NCBI GenBank assembly: GCA_028287745.1
Contig: JAQBPB010000049.1
Location: 62,001-126,000, forward strand
Origin: Chloroflexota bacterium
GTDB lineage: Bacteria > Chloroflexota > Chloroflexia > Chloroheliales > Chloroheliaceae
Direction of reading: 5' to 3'
DNA length: 64,000 nt
Shown here: positions 25,690 to 34,211 of the stretch, in pieces
Layout of the letters: each line of letters opens with the position of its first letter
How positions within the stretch are numbered: position 1 is the first letter of the stretch
Made by a program: the position numbers and the translations under genes
Notes under the pieces: generated by a model
Database searches by the model: none
Told to the model about the DNA's origin: nothing
The model's input: the letters and a program-made list of their open reading frames with translations, nothing else

Positions 25690-26985
25690 ATGTCGGATTT
25701 AGAAATAGAGCAAAAAATTATAGACGATTGTGTGCGGTGCGGGTTGTGTCTTGCTTCCTGCCCGACCTACGTCATAAAAGGCATCGAAACCAGTTCCCCG
25801 CGCGGCCGGATTGCCCTGTTGAATTCGGTCAACAAGGGTGGCTTGAAGCTGCTGGATAAGGGCGTGGTAGACCAGATGTACGAGTGTCTGGATTGCCGGG
25901 CCTGCGAAGCGGTCTGCCCCAGCGGTGTCGAGTACGGCAAACTGGTCGAAGCGGCCCGCAGCCAGATCGAAACCGCCCGTGAACCGGAATATGGCCCGGT
26001 CAAGCGGCTGGTTCGGCTGGTGACCTTAAAAGGTCTTTTCGCTCACAAAAACTTGTTTTACACTTTCGGGACCCTGATGGTGGCCTACCAGCGCAGCGGT
26101 CTGCAATGGGCCGTCCGCAAGAGTGGGTTGTTAAAGCTCTTGAGGTTGTCCCAGATGGAGGCCATGCTTCCTCCGGTAGACTGGCCTTTTATCAAGAACG
26201 GCAAGGAACGCTGGCAGGCTGCCGGGACCGAACGGTACAAGGTGAACCTGTTTACCGGGTGCATCATGAGTACCGCCTTTGCGGATGTTGACCGGGCAAC
26301 CGGGCGGGTTTTGTCCCGCAACGGCGTTACGGTGGAAACTCCGGGCGGCCAGTGGTGCTGTGGAGCCTTGCATATCCATTCGGGAGACGAAGAAGGGGCT
26401 AAAAAGTTAGCTCGCCAGAACATCGCCGCTTTCGAAGAGAGCGGCGCCGAGTTTACGATTGTAAACGCGGCCGGGTGTGGGGCGGCCTTGAAAGAATACA
26501 GCCACCTGCTGCATCACGACCCCGAATGGGCCGAGCGGGCCCAGAAGTTCTCCAACAAGGTGCGGGATGTTACCGAATACCTCGGACAGGTCGGCCTGAC
26601 CGAAACGCCCGGCTCCCTGCCCCTGGAGGTTACATACCAGGAACCCTGCCACCTGGCCCATGCCCAACGTATCAGCAGCCAGCCGCGCCGTTTGTTGCAG
26701 TCCATTCCCGGCTTGAAGCTCAAGGAAATGGAAGAACCGGCTTTATGTTGTGGCAGCGCCGGAGTTTACAATATAATCAACCCGCCCATGGCAAACGCAT
26801 TGTTGGACCGCAAGCTCGATAACGCGGTGGCTACCGATGCCCAGGTGATTTGCACGGCCAACCCGGGTTGCCATATTCAGCTCCAGGCCGGGTTAGAGCG
26901 CCGCAAAGAACCGATGAAAGTAAAACACATCGTTCAATTGTTGGACGAAGCATATAACAAATTACCGAAAATTAACCGGATATAG
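25690..26985 (+). CDS. glcF: GlcF-like iron-sulfur subunit of a 2-hydroxyacid dehydrogenase
   Basis: 431 residues. Two [4Fe-4S] motifs stand near the N-terminus (CVRCGLCLASCPTY and CLDCRACEAVCPSG), followed by two CCG domains (GGQWCCGALHIHSG and PALCCGSAGVYN) that bind further clusters or haem partners. It passes electrons from the flavin subunit encoded next to the respiratory chain. In E. coli this is GlcF of glycolate oxidase, but there is no GlcE here. Association with the DUF1338 gene points to D-2-hydroxyglutarate. It is coupled upstream by a 3-base gap and downstream by 9 bases. Confidence 0.9.
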   Translation: MSDLEIEQKIIDDCVRCGLCLASCPTYVIKGIETSSPRGRIALLNSVNKGGLKLLDKGVVDQMYECLDCRACEAVCPSGVEYGKLVEAARSQIETAREPEYGPVKRLVRLVTLKGLFAHKNLFYTFGTLMVAYQRSGLQWAVRKSGLLKLLRLSQMEAMLPPVDWPFIKNGKERWQAAGTERYKVNLFTGCIMSTAFADVDRATGRVLSRNGVTVETPGGQWCCGALHIHSGDEEGAKKLARQNIAAFEESGAEFTIVNAAGCGAALKEYSHLLHHDPEWAERAQKFSNKVRDVTEYLGQVGLTETPGSLPLEVTYQEPCHLAHAQRISSQPRRLLQSIPGLKLKEMEEPALCCGSAGVYNIINPPMANALLDRKLDNAVATDAQVICTANPGCHIQLQAGLERRKEPMKVKHIVQLLDEAYNKLPKINRI

Positions 26986-26994
26986 AGATATAAA

Positions 26995-28395
26995 ATGGCC
27001 TTTTCGCCTGAAGTAATTGCCGAACTAAAAAGTATTGTTGGCCCGGACCGACTTCTGACCTCACGCGAAGACCTGGTAGCCTATTCTTATGATGCTACCT
27101 GGATGGAAAGCCCGCCCCAGGCGGTGGTCTTGCCCAAAAGCGCCCAGGAAGTCTCCCTGGTCCTCAAACTGGCAAACCGCTACAAGATACCCCTGGCTCC
27201 CCGCGGGGCCGGTAGCGGGTTGTCCGGTGGGTCGGTGCCGCAGAAGGGCGGGATAGCTTTATCCTTTACCCTGATGAACCGCATCCTGGAAATCGACACC
27301 GAAAATAGCGTGGCGGTTGTCGAACCGGGTGTGATAACCTTTGCCCTCCAAAAAGAGGTTGAGAAACACGGTTTATTCTACCCGCCCGACCCGTCCAGCC
27401 TCAAGCAGTCGGCTATTGGTGGTAACGTGGCCGAGAACGCCGGGGGTGCCCGCTGCCTGAAATACGGTGTGACCAGCGACTATGTAAGGGCCCTGGAAGT
27501 GGTTTTGCCGACCGGCGAAATCTTCCAGACCGGCGGCAAGATGGTTAAGATTGCCACCGGCTACAACTTGCGCCAGTTATTCACCGGGGCCGAAGGAACC
27601 CTGGGGGTTATTACAAAAATAACTCTCCGGTTACTGCCGTTACCCAAGTTCCGTACTACCGCCCTGGTGCCATTTGCCGATGTTGAGACAGCCTGCATCG
27701 CTGTAACCAAGATTATGAGCAGCGGTCTGCTACCGGCTTCTATCGAGTTGATGGACACCTTTACCATGCGCTGCGTAGAGGAATACCGGCCGGTCGGCTT
27801 GCCCCTGGGAGCCGGGGCGATGCTGCTTTTTGCCCTTGACGGCAATTATCAGCAGGTCATCGAGGCCGAAACCGAAGCAGTCGCCCAGATTTGCCGGGAT
27901 GCCGGGGCCCTGGAAGTGCGGGTCGGCAAGAGCGCCGAAGAAAATGAAAAGTTATGGGAAGCCCGGCGGGCGGTTTCCCCGTCGCTGGCGCGCCTGCGGC
28001 CCAACAAATTCGGCGAAGATATCTCGGTGCCTCGCAGCGCCCTGCCCCAGATCGTGCGCGAAATTGGCGATATATCCAAACGCTACAATCTGCCTATCCC
28101 GGTCTTCGGACACGCCGGAGATGGAAACTTGCATCCCAATATTCTGTGCGACCGCAGCGACCCGGAAGAAATGGAACGGGTACGCGGCGCGGCGGCGGAA
28201 ATCTTCCGGGCAGCGGTCCGGTTGGGCGGCACGTTATCGGGCGAACATGGTATCGGACTGCTCAAAAAAGAATTTATGGAAGAGGCGTTGGGAGCCGAAC
28301 AACTGGCTTTCCAGATACGCTTGCGGGAGTATTTCGACCCTAACGGCATCCTCAACCCGGGCAAACTTTTTCCTACCGGTAAAAGTAGCTGGTAA
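26995..28395 (+). CDS. glcD: FAD-linked 2-hydroxyacid dehydrogenase, GlcD family
   Basis: 466 residues, the usual length. The PCMH-type FAD domain has PLAPRGAGSGLSGGSVP and EPGVITFALQKEV; the flavin-binding KQSAIGGNVAENAGG follows. The C-terminal FAD-oxidase domain ends with the family signature PVFGHAGDGNLHPN and LSGEHGIGLLKKEF, including the active-site histidines. It oxidises a D-2-hydroxyacid, here most plausibly D-2-hydroxyglutarate, passing electrons to the GlcF-like partner. The start ATG follows the GlcF stop after 9 bases. Confidence 0.92.
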   Translation: MAFSPEVIAELKSIVGPDRLLTSREDLVAYSYDATWMESPPQAVVLPKSAQEVSLVLKLANRYKIPLAPRGAGSGLSGGSVPQKGGIALSFTLMNRILEIDTENSVAVVEPGVITFALQKEVEKHGLFYPPDPSSLKQSAIGGNVAENAGGARCLKYGVTSDYVRALEVVLPTGEIFQTGGKMVKIATGYNLRQLFTGAEGTLGVITKITLRLLPLPKFRTTALVPFADVETACIAVTKIMSSGLLPASIELMDTFTMRCVEEYRPVGLPLGAGAMLLFALDGNYQQVIEAETEAVAQICRDAGALEVRVGKSAEENEKLWEARRAVSPSLARLRPNKFGEDISVPRSALPQIVREIGDISKRYNLPIPVFGHAGDGNLHPNILCDRSDPEEMERVRGAAAEIFRAAVRLGGTLSGEHGIGLLKKEFMEEALGAEQLAFQIRLREYFDPNGILNPGKLFPTGKSSW

Positions 28396-28425
28396 ACAAC
28401 CGGCTAACGAAAGGACATAATTTTT

Positions 28426-28800
28426 ATGAAGCAAATAATCTCCACTTCGAACGCGCCTTCACCGGCCGGTCCGTACTCCCAGGCAGTGGTCGTGGGTGAC
28501 CTGGTTTTCGTAGCAGGTCAGGTTCCCAAAGACCCTCAGACCGGGTTAATTCCCGAAAGCATTGAGGACCAGACTCACCTGGTCTTTAAGAATATCAAAG
28601 CCATCCTGGAAGCCGCCGGATCGGACTTGAGCCAGGTCGTGCGAGTGGATGTTTATTTGACCACGCTGGACAATTTCCACCGCATGAACGAAGTCTACAA
28701 GACCTACTTTGATGAGAACTACCCGGTCCGCACGACCGTAGGGGTGGAACTTCGCGGGTTTGACATCGAGATTACGGTTATTGCCCACAAAGCCGCCTGA
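28426..28800 (+). CDS. ridA: RidA family enamine/imine deaminase
   Basis: 124 residues, family length. It forms trimers that hydrolyse reactive enamine or imine intermediates. The opening NAPSPAGPYSQAVVVGD, FVAGQVPKDPQTG and the catalytic Arg in YPVRTTVGVELRGFDIEI are all typical. AAAGGAC precedes the ATG. It is the last gene of the catabolic set and is followed by a terminator. Its presence after a molybdenum hydroxylase and an enamidase makes sense if the pathway passes through enamines. Confidence 0.93.
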   Translation: MKQIISTSNAPSPAGPYSQAVVVGDLVFVAGQVPKDPQTGLIPESIEDQTHLVFKNIKAILEAAGSDLSQVVRVDVYLTTLDNFHRMNEVYKTYFDENYPVRTTVGVELRGFDIEITVIAHKAA

Positions 28801-28856
28801 TTTTAACTCCGGCCGGGGTAGTACCCTGACCGTTCGCCCGGCTTAATCCGGCATAT

Positions 28857-28902
28857 AAAAATACCTGGACCCCTGTGTAAACAAGAGGCCCAGGTATTTT
28901 TA
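28857..28902 (+). terminator. Rho-independent terminator after ridA
   Basis: AAAAATACCTGG at 28857 pairs with CCAGGTATTTTT at 28890-28901 around a 21-base loop. It ends the catabolic operon. Confidence 0.88.
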
Positions 28903-28952
28903 ATAAAGCCAGACCTTCATCGCTGGCATAACTCCTCTGCTTACCTGAAAAC

Positions 28953-28981
28953 CTGACTCAAAACCTTAAATCGGGTATAAT
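28953..28981 (+). promoter_or_regulatory. Probable promoter for the helicase-associated pair
   Basis: CTGACT at 28953-28958 and TATAAT at 28976-28981 are spaced 17 bases. The start point would be near 28988, giving an untranslated leader of over 400 bases before the gene at 29415. Confidence 0.5.
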
Positions 28982-29010
28982 TTAGTGGCATAATTAAGTC
29001 TTTTATCTGG

Positions 29011-29070
29011 AGACTTCAGCCTTAGGATTCTAAATCATTTCATAGTTTCCCCTGGGAAAGGCTAAAGTCT
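29011..29070 (+). other. Structured leader element, unknown
   Basis: AGACTTCAGCCTT at 29011-29023 pairs with AAGGCTAAAGTCT at 29058-29070 with one mismatch. An alternative inner hairpin, TTTCCC with GGGAAA (29046-29059), shares part of the 3' arm, so two folds compete. It lies just after the probable promoter. I do not recognise a known RNA family. The remaining leader to 29414 shows nothing I can support. Confidence 0.35.
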
Positions 29071-29414
29071 AATTCTATTACCAACTTAATTACGTGGCTT
29101 AACCCTGTATCTACTTCCCGCAAATTTTCCTGGCATATTTCATTTTCAGATAGTTTATGCCGGTATATTATTTACAGAGAACGCTAAATTTGAACCCTAG
29201 AAAAGGCAGCCTTACGCTTTATTGCCTTTGTACCGGAAGCCGGGCCGGGTATACCAGGGCTGAATTGGACTTTGTGCGCTGTCCTTACCACCGGCCTCCT
29301 GGAGAAAGCCTCACCTTGTTGGGGAAGAAACTTACCGGGCTACCTGGCAGGAGAGCCGGAAATTGCCGGTAAAAGGCAATTCTTTTAAACCGGGCCAGAG
29401 AAAGACTTAAGCCA

Positions 29415-29681
29415 ATGGATCTGAAAAAATTTAACAGCAGTCCCACCCTGGAAGAGGCCGCTACCTGGGAAGGCGGCCCGCTAATAGTCCACCAGAATGT
29501 AACCCTGTTGGAATGTGCCAGCGAAGCTGTTTTAGAAGAAGCCCTATCCGCTACCCCGTTGAAGTATGCGGTTGTCCGGCGGATTTCCCCCACAGTGGTA
29601 CTGGTTGACCATGGGCAGGTGCCCGAGCTGGTTAAAACTCTTTCCAAAAAAGGTTATGAACCGCGCATAGTCCGGTCATAA
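29415..29681 (+). CDS. Small helicase-associated-domain-like protein
   Basis: 88 residues. The stretch PLIVHQNVTLLECASEAV followed by YAVVRRISPTVVLVDHGQV resembles the end of the helicase-associated (Helicase_C_3, XPB/Ssl2-like) module, and the large protein encoded 10 bases downstream has a matching FVVRRLGSTFALV segment. It may therefore be a detached single-module paralogue working with its neighbour. There is no catalytic motif. AAAGACTTAAGCC precedes the start. The assignment rests on this local similarity only. Confidence 0.65.
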   Translation: MDLKKFNSSPTLEEAATWEGGPLIVHQNVTLLECASEAVLEEALSATPLKYAVVRRISPTVVLVDHGQVPELVKTLSKKGYEPRIVRS

Positions 29682-29691
29682 TAGAGGATAT

Positions 29692-32658
29692 ATGCAAAGA
29701 ATTTTTGAGGTTTTATTCGACCAGCTAGATACCCTCAAAACAATTGATAACCCGGGCCTTCGTCCGGCTTCGTCCCATTTGGCCGAACTTAATAAACTGC
29801 CTTCTTACCTGTTGCGGCATGTCTTTGAAGGATATTCGGTTAATGCTTTGCAGGTTATGGCCCAGGGCCGGGGCATGGACCCGCACCGTAAACGGGCCAG
29901 CCTGGAACAGGACCTGGCTAACCACTTTTACGATGTCCCGCCTCTAAAACAAGCCCTTGAGCGTCTTTCCCCTATCGCCAGGGAAGGTTTTTACCATATC
30001 AAGCGGGCTGGTGGGCTGATTAGCCTGGGAAACTGGCGCATGCAGATTGAGAGCCGCTACGGGAAAGAAGACACCGACCAGGCCCAGGCCGAACTGGTGG
30101 GCGGTTTGCTGGCCTTTTACGGCAACCGGAATCCGTACGGTATGGGGTTTAGTTTCCAACACAAAAGCGAATTAGCGTCCTGTGGAGGGGTTGGCCCGCA
30201 GATTTACTTCTGGAGCCATTCCAAAGTCCTGAACCTTTTTAAGGTGAGCCAGGAAGAAGAAGCTAAATACCTGGCACGCGACCTGCCCCAGACCTTCAAG
30301 GGGGCTGAACCGGTCCCGGCCCTGGCCCCCGGTTTTGACAGCCTGCTGGCCGACCTGGTAAGCACCACCCGGTATTTTGAGCAGACCCAGGTAAAGGCCC
30401 TGGTTTCCGGTGGACCCGGGAAACGCGATTTCACTAAAATTAACGGCGGCCTGAGCGTCAAGGAACCCGGCGATATTAAAACGGTTAAAAAGATTGAAGA
30501 TTTAGGCCGCCTCTATTTTTTGTGGACCCTCTTAAAGGAAACTCAACTGGTCAGCCTCAAGGTGCCGGAAGAAGTGTTCCAGGCCAACCACGCCGCCAGC
30601 GAAGAATTTTTCAACATGCCACGCTACCGCCAGGCTCGCCTGCTGGCCGGAGCCTGGCTGCGCTCCGACTTTAACGAGTTTAAACGCATTCCGTCCCTTA
30701 AATTCTACCGGACTTCTTATTACGAATCGAGTATCCCGGATACCAGTAAAAACATCCAGGCCCGACGGTTTGTACTGGGGTTGCTGGATTATTACCGGCG
30801 GCAGGGTTCTTTGCGTCCTGGCGAATGGCTGGATTTCTCTTCGATGGTCCGGGCCATCCAGGACCTGGACGCCAATTTCTTAATCAACCACGATTTTTCA
30901 GGTGGGGACCCAGGCACGGGCGCTTATTACCGCTATGATTACGACCCGCTCTACCCTATACCGGGTTTCTATGGGGAAGATTATTATGCCGGTTTTACCA
31001 GCACCCTTAAAACGCCTGCCCCGGCCAAGGTGAACTACCGTCTACCGGGGGAGATTGGTGCGCCCTTAAAACTTGCCGAGGATTTTGCCCTGGTCGAAGG
31101 CGAATGGCTGGCCCAGGTCCTGGGCGAGCCGTTAAGCTGGCTGGGCCTGGTCGAACTGGCCCGGGATGAAAAAGGGCGGCCCCAGGCGCTCCGCCTGACC
31201 GACCTGGGTTTCGCGGCCCTGGCCGACCAACCTTCCGAGCGGGAACTCCAGCAGGCTGCTCACCTGGACCAATTGGCCGCCCACAGTCCCGAAACAACCA
31301 GGGCCCTGCTGGTCCAACCCAATTTTGATGTGCTTGTCCTGGCCCCCCTGGAGAACCTTCCGCTGCTGCGGCAGGTGGACCGGTTCGCCAGCCAGACCAG
31401 TATGGGCGATGTGGCCCTTTATCATATTTCCAAAGATTCGGTCTTGCGCGGGCTGCGCAGCGGCTTGCGTGGGTCGGATATTGTCCAGACCCTGCGGGAA
31501 AATAACCGGGTGCCGGTTGCCTCGAACGTGGTCCAGACCATTGAGGATTGGTCCACCGAGTTCGACCGCTTAATCCTGCACGAAAATACCCACCTGCTGG
31601 AAACTCCGGATGCCGCGACCCTTGACCGCCTGATGTCCCAACCGGACGTGCATCGCTTTGTTGTCCGCCGTTTGGGGTCGACCTTTGCCCTGGTCACGGG
31701 TGAGCTTGCCCAACCGGCTTTTTCCTCGAAAGCCGCTAAACTGCAGGCAAAACCGCCCGCCCGGTCCAACGCGGCCCCTTTCCCGCTTTACCAGGACTAC
31801 CAGGCCTTACGGCCAGGCAGTGTTAGCCTGGAAAATACTACTTTGCTCAAGGTCCAGCCTGACGCCGGAAACCCCTACCTTTTCTACCAGCTGGGCCAGT
31901 TTGCCGACCTGGAAACCTGGGATAAAACCCGTCTTTCGGCTACTTTTAGGCTTTCGGCGGCCGCCGGGCAGCGCGCCCAGCAAAACGGCCTGACCTACCA
32001 GGGTGTAGCCGAGTTTTTGAACGAAGTTTTGCCCAGGCCTACCAGCCGGAACCGCTATCAGGCCGACCAAATCCCACCGGAAACCGCCCTGGCCCTAAAG
32101 GGCTGGCTGGGCTTTTACGGCCCGGTACAGGTTGAAAAAGTCCTGGCAATCCGGGTGGGCCAGGCCGGGCAACTGGTAGAGATTTTCGGCCTGGAAGAGT
32201 TTAAACCGGCCCTGCTGGGCTGGGCCGGACCGAATATCGCCCTGGTTAAAGAAAGCCACTTCGAAGAACTGGCCGCCCGCCTGGCGGAATTGGGCATGCC
32301 TATCCTGGATGCCGCTTCACCGGTTATTGCTACCCCTGAAATCCCGGCCGGTATCGCCGAAAAACCTAAAAAAGGCAGGCGTACTGTTTCCGAGGAAACC
32401 AGCGCCGAAAGGGAACGCAAAGCCCGTGAGCGCGAGGAAGCGGGGAGACTGGAACGGCCCGATTTGCTTTCCCGGCAAGTTTACCCGGTTTCCGGTTCGC
32501 GAAGCCTCAGGAAAGAACCGGAACTCTCCGCCATTATGGATTTACTGGACTTAATGGCCGGTACAGGGGTTGAGCCTGCCGAACTTGAACGGATGTTGGA
32601 CGACCTGGAAGGTGACGATGGTTTTCTCCCGGTCCGGCCCCGGCGGAAAAAAGAATAA
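29692..32658 (+). CDS. Large helicase-associated domain protein (XPB/Ssl2 N-domain type)
   Basis: 988 residues. The N-terminal part (LPSYLLRHVFEGYSVNALQ, then LLADLVSTTRYF) and the central segment (TTRALLVQPNFDVLVLAP, then FVVRRLGSTFALVTGEL) match the helicase-associated Helicase_C_3 family common in Actinobacteria and Chloroflexota. I see no Walker A, DEAD or SF2 motif VI, so it is not itself a helicase; relatives are thought to work with an XPB-type helicase encoded elsewhere. The C-terminus is charged (residues about 885-925, ERERKAREREEAGRLERPD) and then short and acidic. Codon use is like its neighbours and there is no frameshift. Its role in DNA repair or transcription is inference. Confidence 0.8.
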   Translation: MQRIFEVLFDQLDTLKTIDNPGLRPASSHLAELNKLPSYLLRHVFEGYSVNALQVMAQGRGMDPHRKRASLEQDLANHFYDVPPLKQALERLSPIAREGFYHIKRAGGLISLGNWRMQIESRYGKEDTDQAQAELVGGLLAFYGNRNPYGMGFSFQHKSELASCGGVGPQIYFWSHSKVLNLFKVSQEEEAKYLARDLPQTFKGAEPVPALAPGFDSLLADLVSTTRYFEQTQVKALVSGGPGKRDFTKINGGLSVKEPGDIKTVKKIEDLGRLYFLWTLLKETQLVSLKVPEEVFQANHAASEEFFNMPRYRQARLLAGAWLRSDFNEFKRIPSLKFYRTSYYESSIPDTSKNIQARRFVLGLLDYYRRQGSLRPGEWLDFSSMVRAIQDLDANFLINHDFSGGDPGTGAYYRYDYDPLYPIPGFYGEDYYAGFTSTLKTPAPAKVNYRLPGEIGAPLKLAEDFALVEGEWLAQVLGEPLSWLGLVELARDEKGRPQALRLTDLGFAALADQPSERELQQAAHLDQLAAHSPETTRALLVQPNFDVLVLAPLENLPLLRQVDRFASQTSMGDVALYHISKDSVLRGLRSGLRGSDIVQTLRENNRVPVASNVVQTIEDWSTEFDRLILHENTHLLETPDAATLDRLMSQPDVHRFVVRRLGSTFALVTGELAQPAFSSKAAKLQAKPPARSNAAPFPLYQDYQALRPGSVSLENTTLLKVQPDAGNPYLFYQLGQFADLETWDKTRLSATFRLSAAAGQRAQQNGLTYQGVAEFLNEVLPRPTSRNRYQADQIPPETALALKGWLGFYGPVQVEKVLAIRVGQAGQLVEIFGLEEFKPALLGWAGPNIALVKESHFEELAARLAELGMPILDAASPVIATPEIPAGIAEKPKKGRRTVSEETSAERERKAREREEAGRLERPDLLSRQVYPVSGSRSLRKEPELSAIMDLLDLMAGTGVEPAELERMLDDLEGDDGFLPVRPRRKKE

Positions 32659-32776
32659 CAAGCCAGGCGGATTTAACCGTATTCTTAGCTGAAAGTAGTG
32701 TATTTTCTCACCGGACGGGTTATCATGTGCAAGTAGTTTGCACTAACAAATTCTAATGCTGGAAAGGCGCTCTGGA

Positions 32777-33355
32777 ATGGGTAAAAAATTAGCGGTATGG
32801 TTGGGCGGAGTTCAAATCCTGGCTTTTACCGTACTGGAAGGCAGTATGTTAACGCTGGGGGCTATGGTTGCCCCGGCCCTGTTCAGGTCAATCGGCTCGC
32901 GCGACCTGGCCGGTAAGACTTTTGGGAATATCCTTAGCATCTGGCTCTGGTTCGCCCTGGGCTGCGCCGCTATTTTGCTGGTCTGTTCGTTTCTGGACTG
33001 GCGGTTGGCCCGGTCCAAAAATCTCTTCTTACGGCTGCGCCTGGCCGGACCGCCCCTTATGCTAGGTCTGCTGGTCGGTTTCGGATTTATTTTGACTCGC
33101 ATGCAAGAACTTCAAAACGCCCTGCCAAAGCCGCTGGATGAATATGCGCTAACGGATGGGCCGCGCCGCGACATTGATGTTTTACATAAAACTTCATCCA
33201 ATATGCTTTCCGGCGTGCTTTTAATCGGGTTTATCTGGTTTGTGCTGTCGGCTGTCACTTTTTACCAGTTAAACTCTAAAAAAGTTCAGCCTGCCAATGT
33301 TCCAAATGCCCCAACTGCTGAAAGTAAAGAACTGGCTGGTTCGCGCCGGAGTTAA
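32777..33355 (+). CDS. DUF4149 (TMEM205-like) membrane protein
   Basis: 192 residues from ATG 32777, preferred because GGAAAGG lies 9 bases upstream; an ATG at 32756 adds 7 residues. It has four membrane helices, the first including LEGSMLTLGAMVAPALF and the second LWFALGCAAILLVCSFLDW. An extracytoplasmic loop with RRDIDVLHKTSSNML precedes helix four. The family is widespread and has no established function. The C-terminal 30 residues are polar. It is 19 bases from the MaoC-like gene, so they are probably co-transcribed. Confidence 0.75.
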   Translation: MGKKLAVWLGGVQILAFTVLEGSMLTLGAMVAPALFRSIGSRDLAGKTFGNILSIWLWFALGCAAILLVCSFLDWRLARSKNLFLRLRLAGPPLMLGLLVGFGFILTRMQELQNALPKPLDEYALTDGPRRDIDVLHKTSSNMLSGVLLIGFIWFVLSAVTFYQLNSKKVQPANVPNAPTAESKELAGSRRS

Positions 33356-33374
33356 AACCGTAGAGAAAGGTTAA

Positions 33375-33824
33375 ATGAAATATTTTGAAAATTTCCAGGT
33401 AGGCCAGGTGATTGAGTTAGGCTCGCGCCAGGTAACCGAGTCGGAAATTATCGAGTTTGCCAGCGAATACGACCCTCAGCCTTTTCATCTTGACCACGCC
33501 AAAGGTAAAGCTTCGCTTTTTGGCGGCCTGGCCGCCAGCGGGTGGCATACCGGCAGTATGCTGATGCGCATGCTGGTTGATACGGTCCTGAATGACGCGG
33601 ACAGCAAAGGATCGCCCGGTATAGATAATCTGCGCTGGTACAAACCGGTCTTCCCTGGAGATACTTTGACCGCCCGCATGACTATCCTGGAGACCCGACC
33701 TTCCAACAGCCGCCCGAATATTGGCATTATTCGCTACCGCTGTGAAGTCACCAACCAGGATGGAACCGTTGTTATGGGCCTGGTGGTGACTAACTTCTTT
33801 GGCCGCAAACCGGCCGCCGTTTAG
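33375..33824 (+). CDS. MaoC-like hot-dog fold hydratase
   Basis: 149 residues, the family length. The R-hydratase signature is YDPQPFHLDHAKGKASLFGGLAASGWHT, read in parts: catalytic Asp in EYDPQPFH, His in HLDHAKG, and GLAASGWH. It would hydrate enoyl-thioesters or a similar acid, often in (R)-3-hydroxyacyl-CoA or mesaconyl-type pathways. No pathway partner adjoins it. AGAAAGG lies 9 bases before the ATG. Confidence 0.88.
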   Translation: MKYFENFQVGQVIELGSRQVTESEIIEFASEYDPQPFHLDHAKGKASLFGGLAASGWHTGSMLMRMLVDTVLNDADSKGSPGIDNLRWYKPVFPGDTLTARMTILETRPSNSRPNIGIIRYRCEVTNQDGTVVMGLVVTNFFGRKPAAV

Positions 33825-33863
33825 TACTAGCCTGGCCGTTTTGACCGGGTATGAAAGCAATTG

Positions 33864-33883
33864 GGCGAGCCCTGCGGCTCGCC
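33864..33883 (+). terminator. GC-rich hairpin after the MaoC-like gene
   Basis: GGCGAGCC and GGCTCGCC are separated by a 4-base CTGC loop, 40 bases past the stop. No T tract follows, so it is a weak terminator candidate. Downstream to 34055 I see nothing else. Confidence 0.4.
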
Positions 33884-34055
33884 TCAATGCACCTATTCTG
33901 CTAAATTCGCCTGGCTTTAAGCCGGTTGCGGGTTTATACCTCAAATAATAAACCTTACACGGTGGGAAGAATTAAAGGGTAACCTGCCCTGTCCGGGTTG
34001 TGCCCAAAAAGCAAGCAAGCTAACCAGAATCCCCGGCTTGCCCTGAATTATATGG

Positions 34056-34211
34056 TTAGACCCGGGTTCGGCCGGTTACCAGGTTATATACCACGATAAT
34101 AACCGCTATTACCAGTAAAAGGTGAATTAGACCACCCGCGATATTTGCCACAAGACCAATTAACCACAAAACAATCAGGACTACTGCAATTACATATAAA
34201 ATCGACAGCAT
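34056..34211 (-). CDS. Lmo0937-family (DUF5670) small membrane protein
   Basis: 51 residues, read directly from the minus strand. It opens MLSILYVIAVVLIVLWLIG, continues LVANIAGGLIHLLLVIA and ends NLVTGRTRV. That is two short membrane helices with GLI-H in the turn, the typical pattern of the tiny lmo0937 family, often linked to envelope stress. GGAAAGGA lies about 10 bases before the ATG. It sits alone in a 900-base gap. Function is unknown. Confidence 0.85.
   Translation of the reverse strand: MLSILYVIAVVLIVLWLIGLVANIAGGLIHLLLVIAVIIVVYNLVTGRTRV

Noticed and set aside
29157..29372. 71-residue plus-strand frame before the helicase-associated pair
   Set aside because: No ribosome binding site, odd Arg/Cys-rich composition; it lies in the long leader and matches no family I know.
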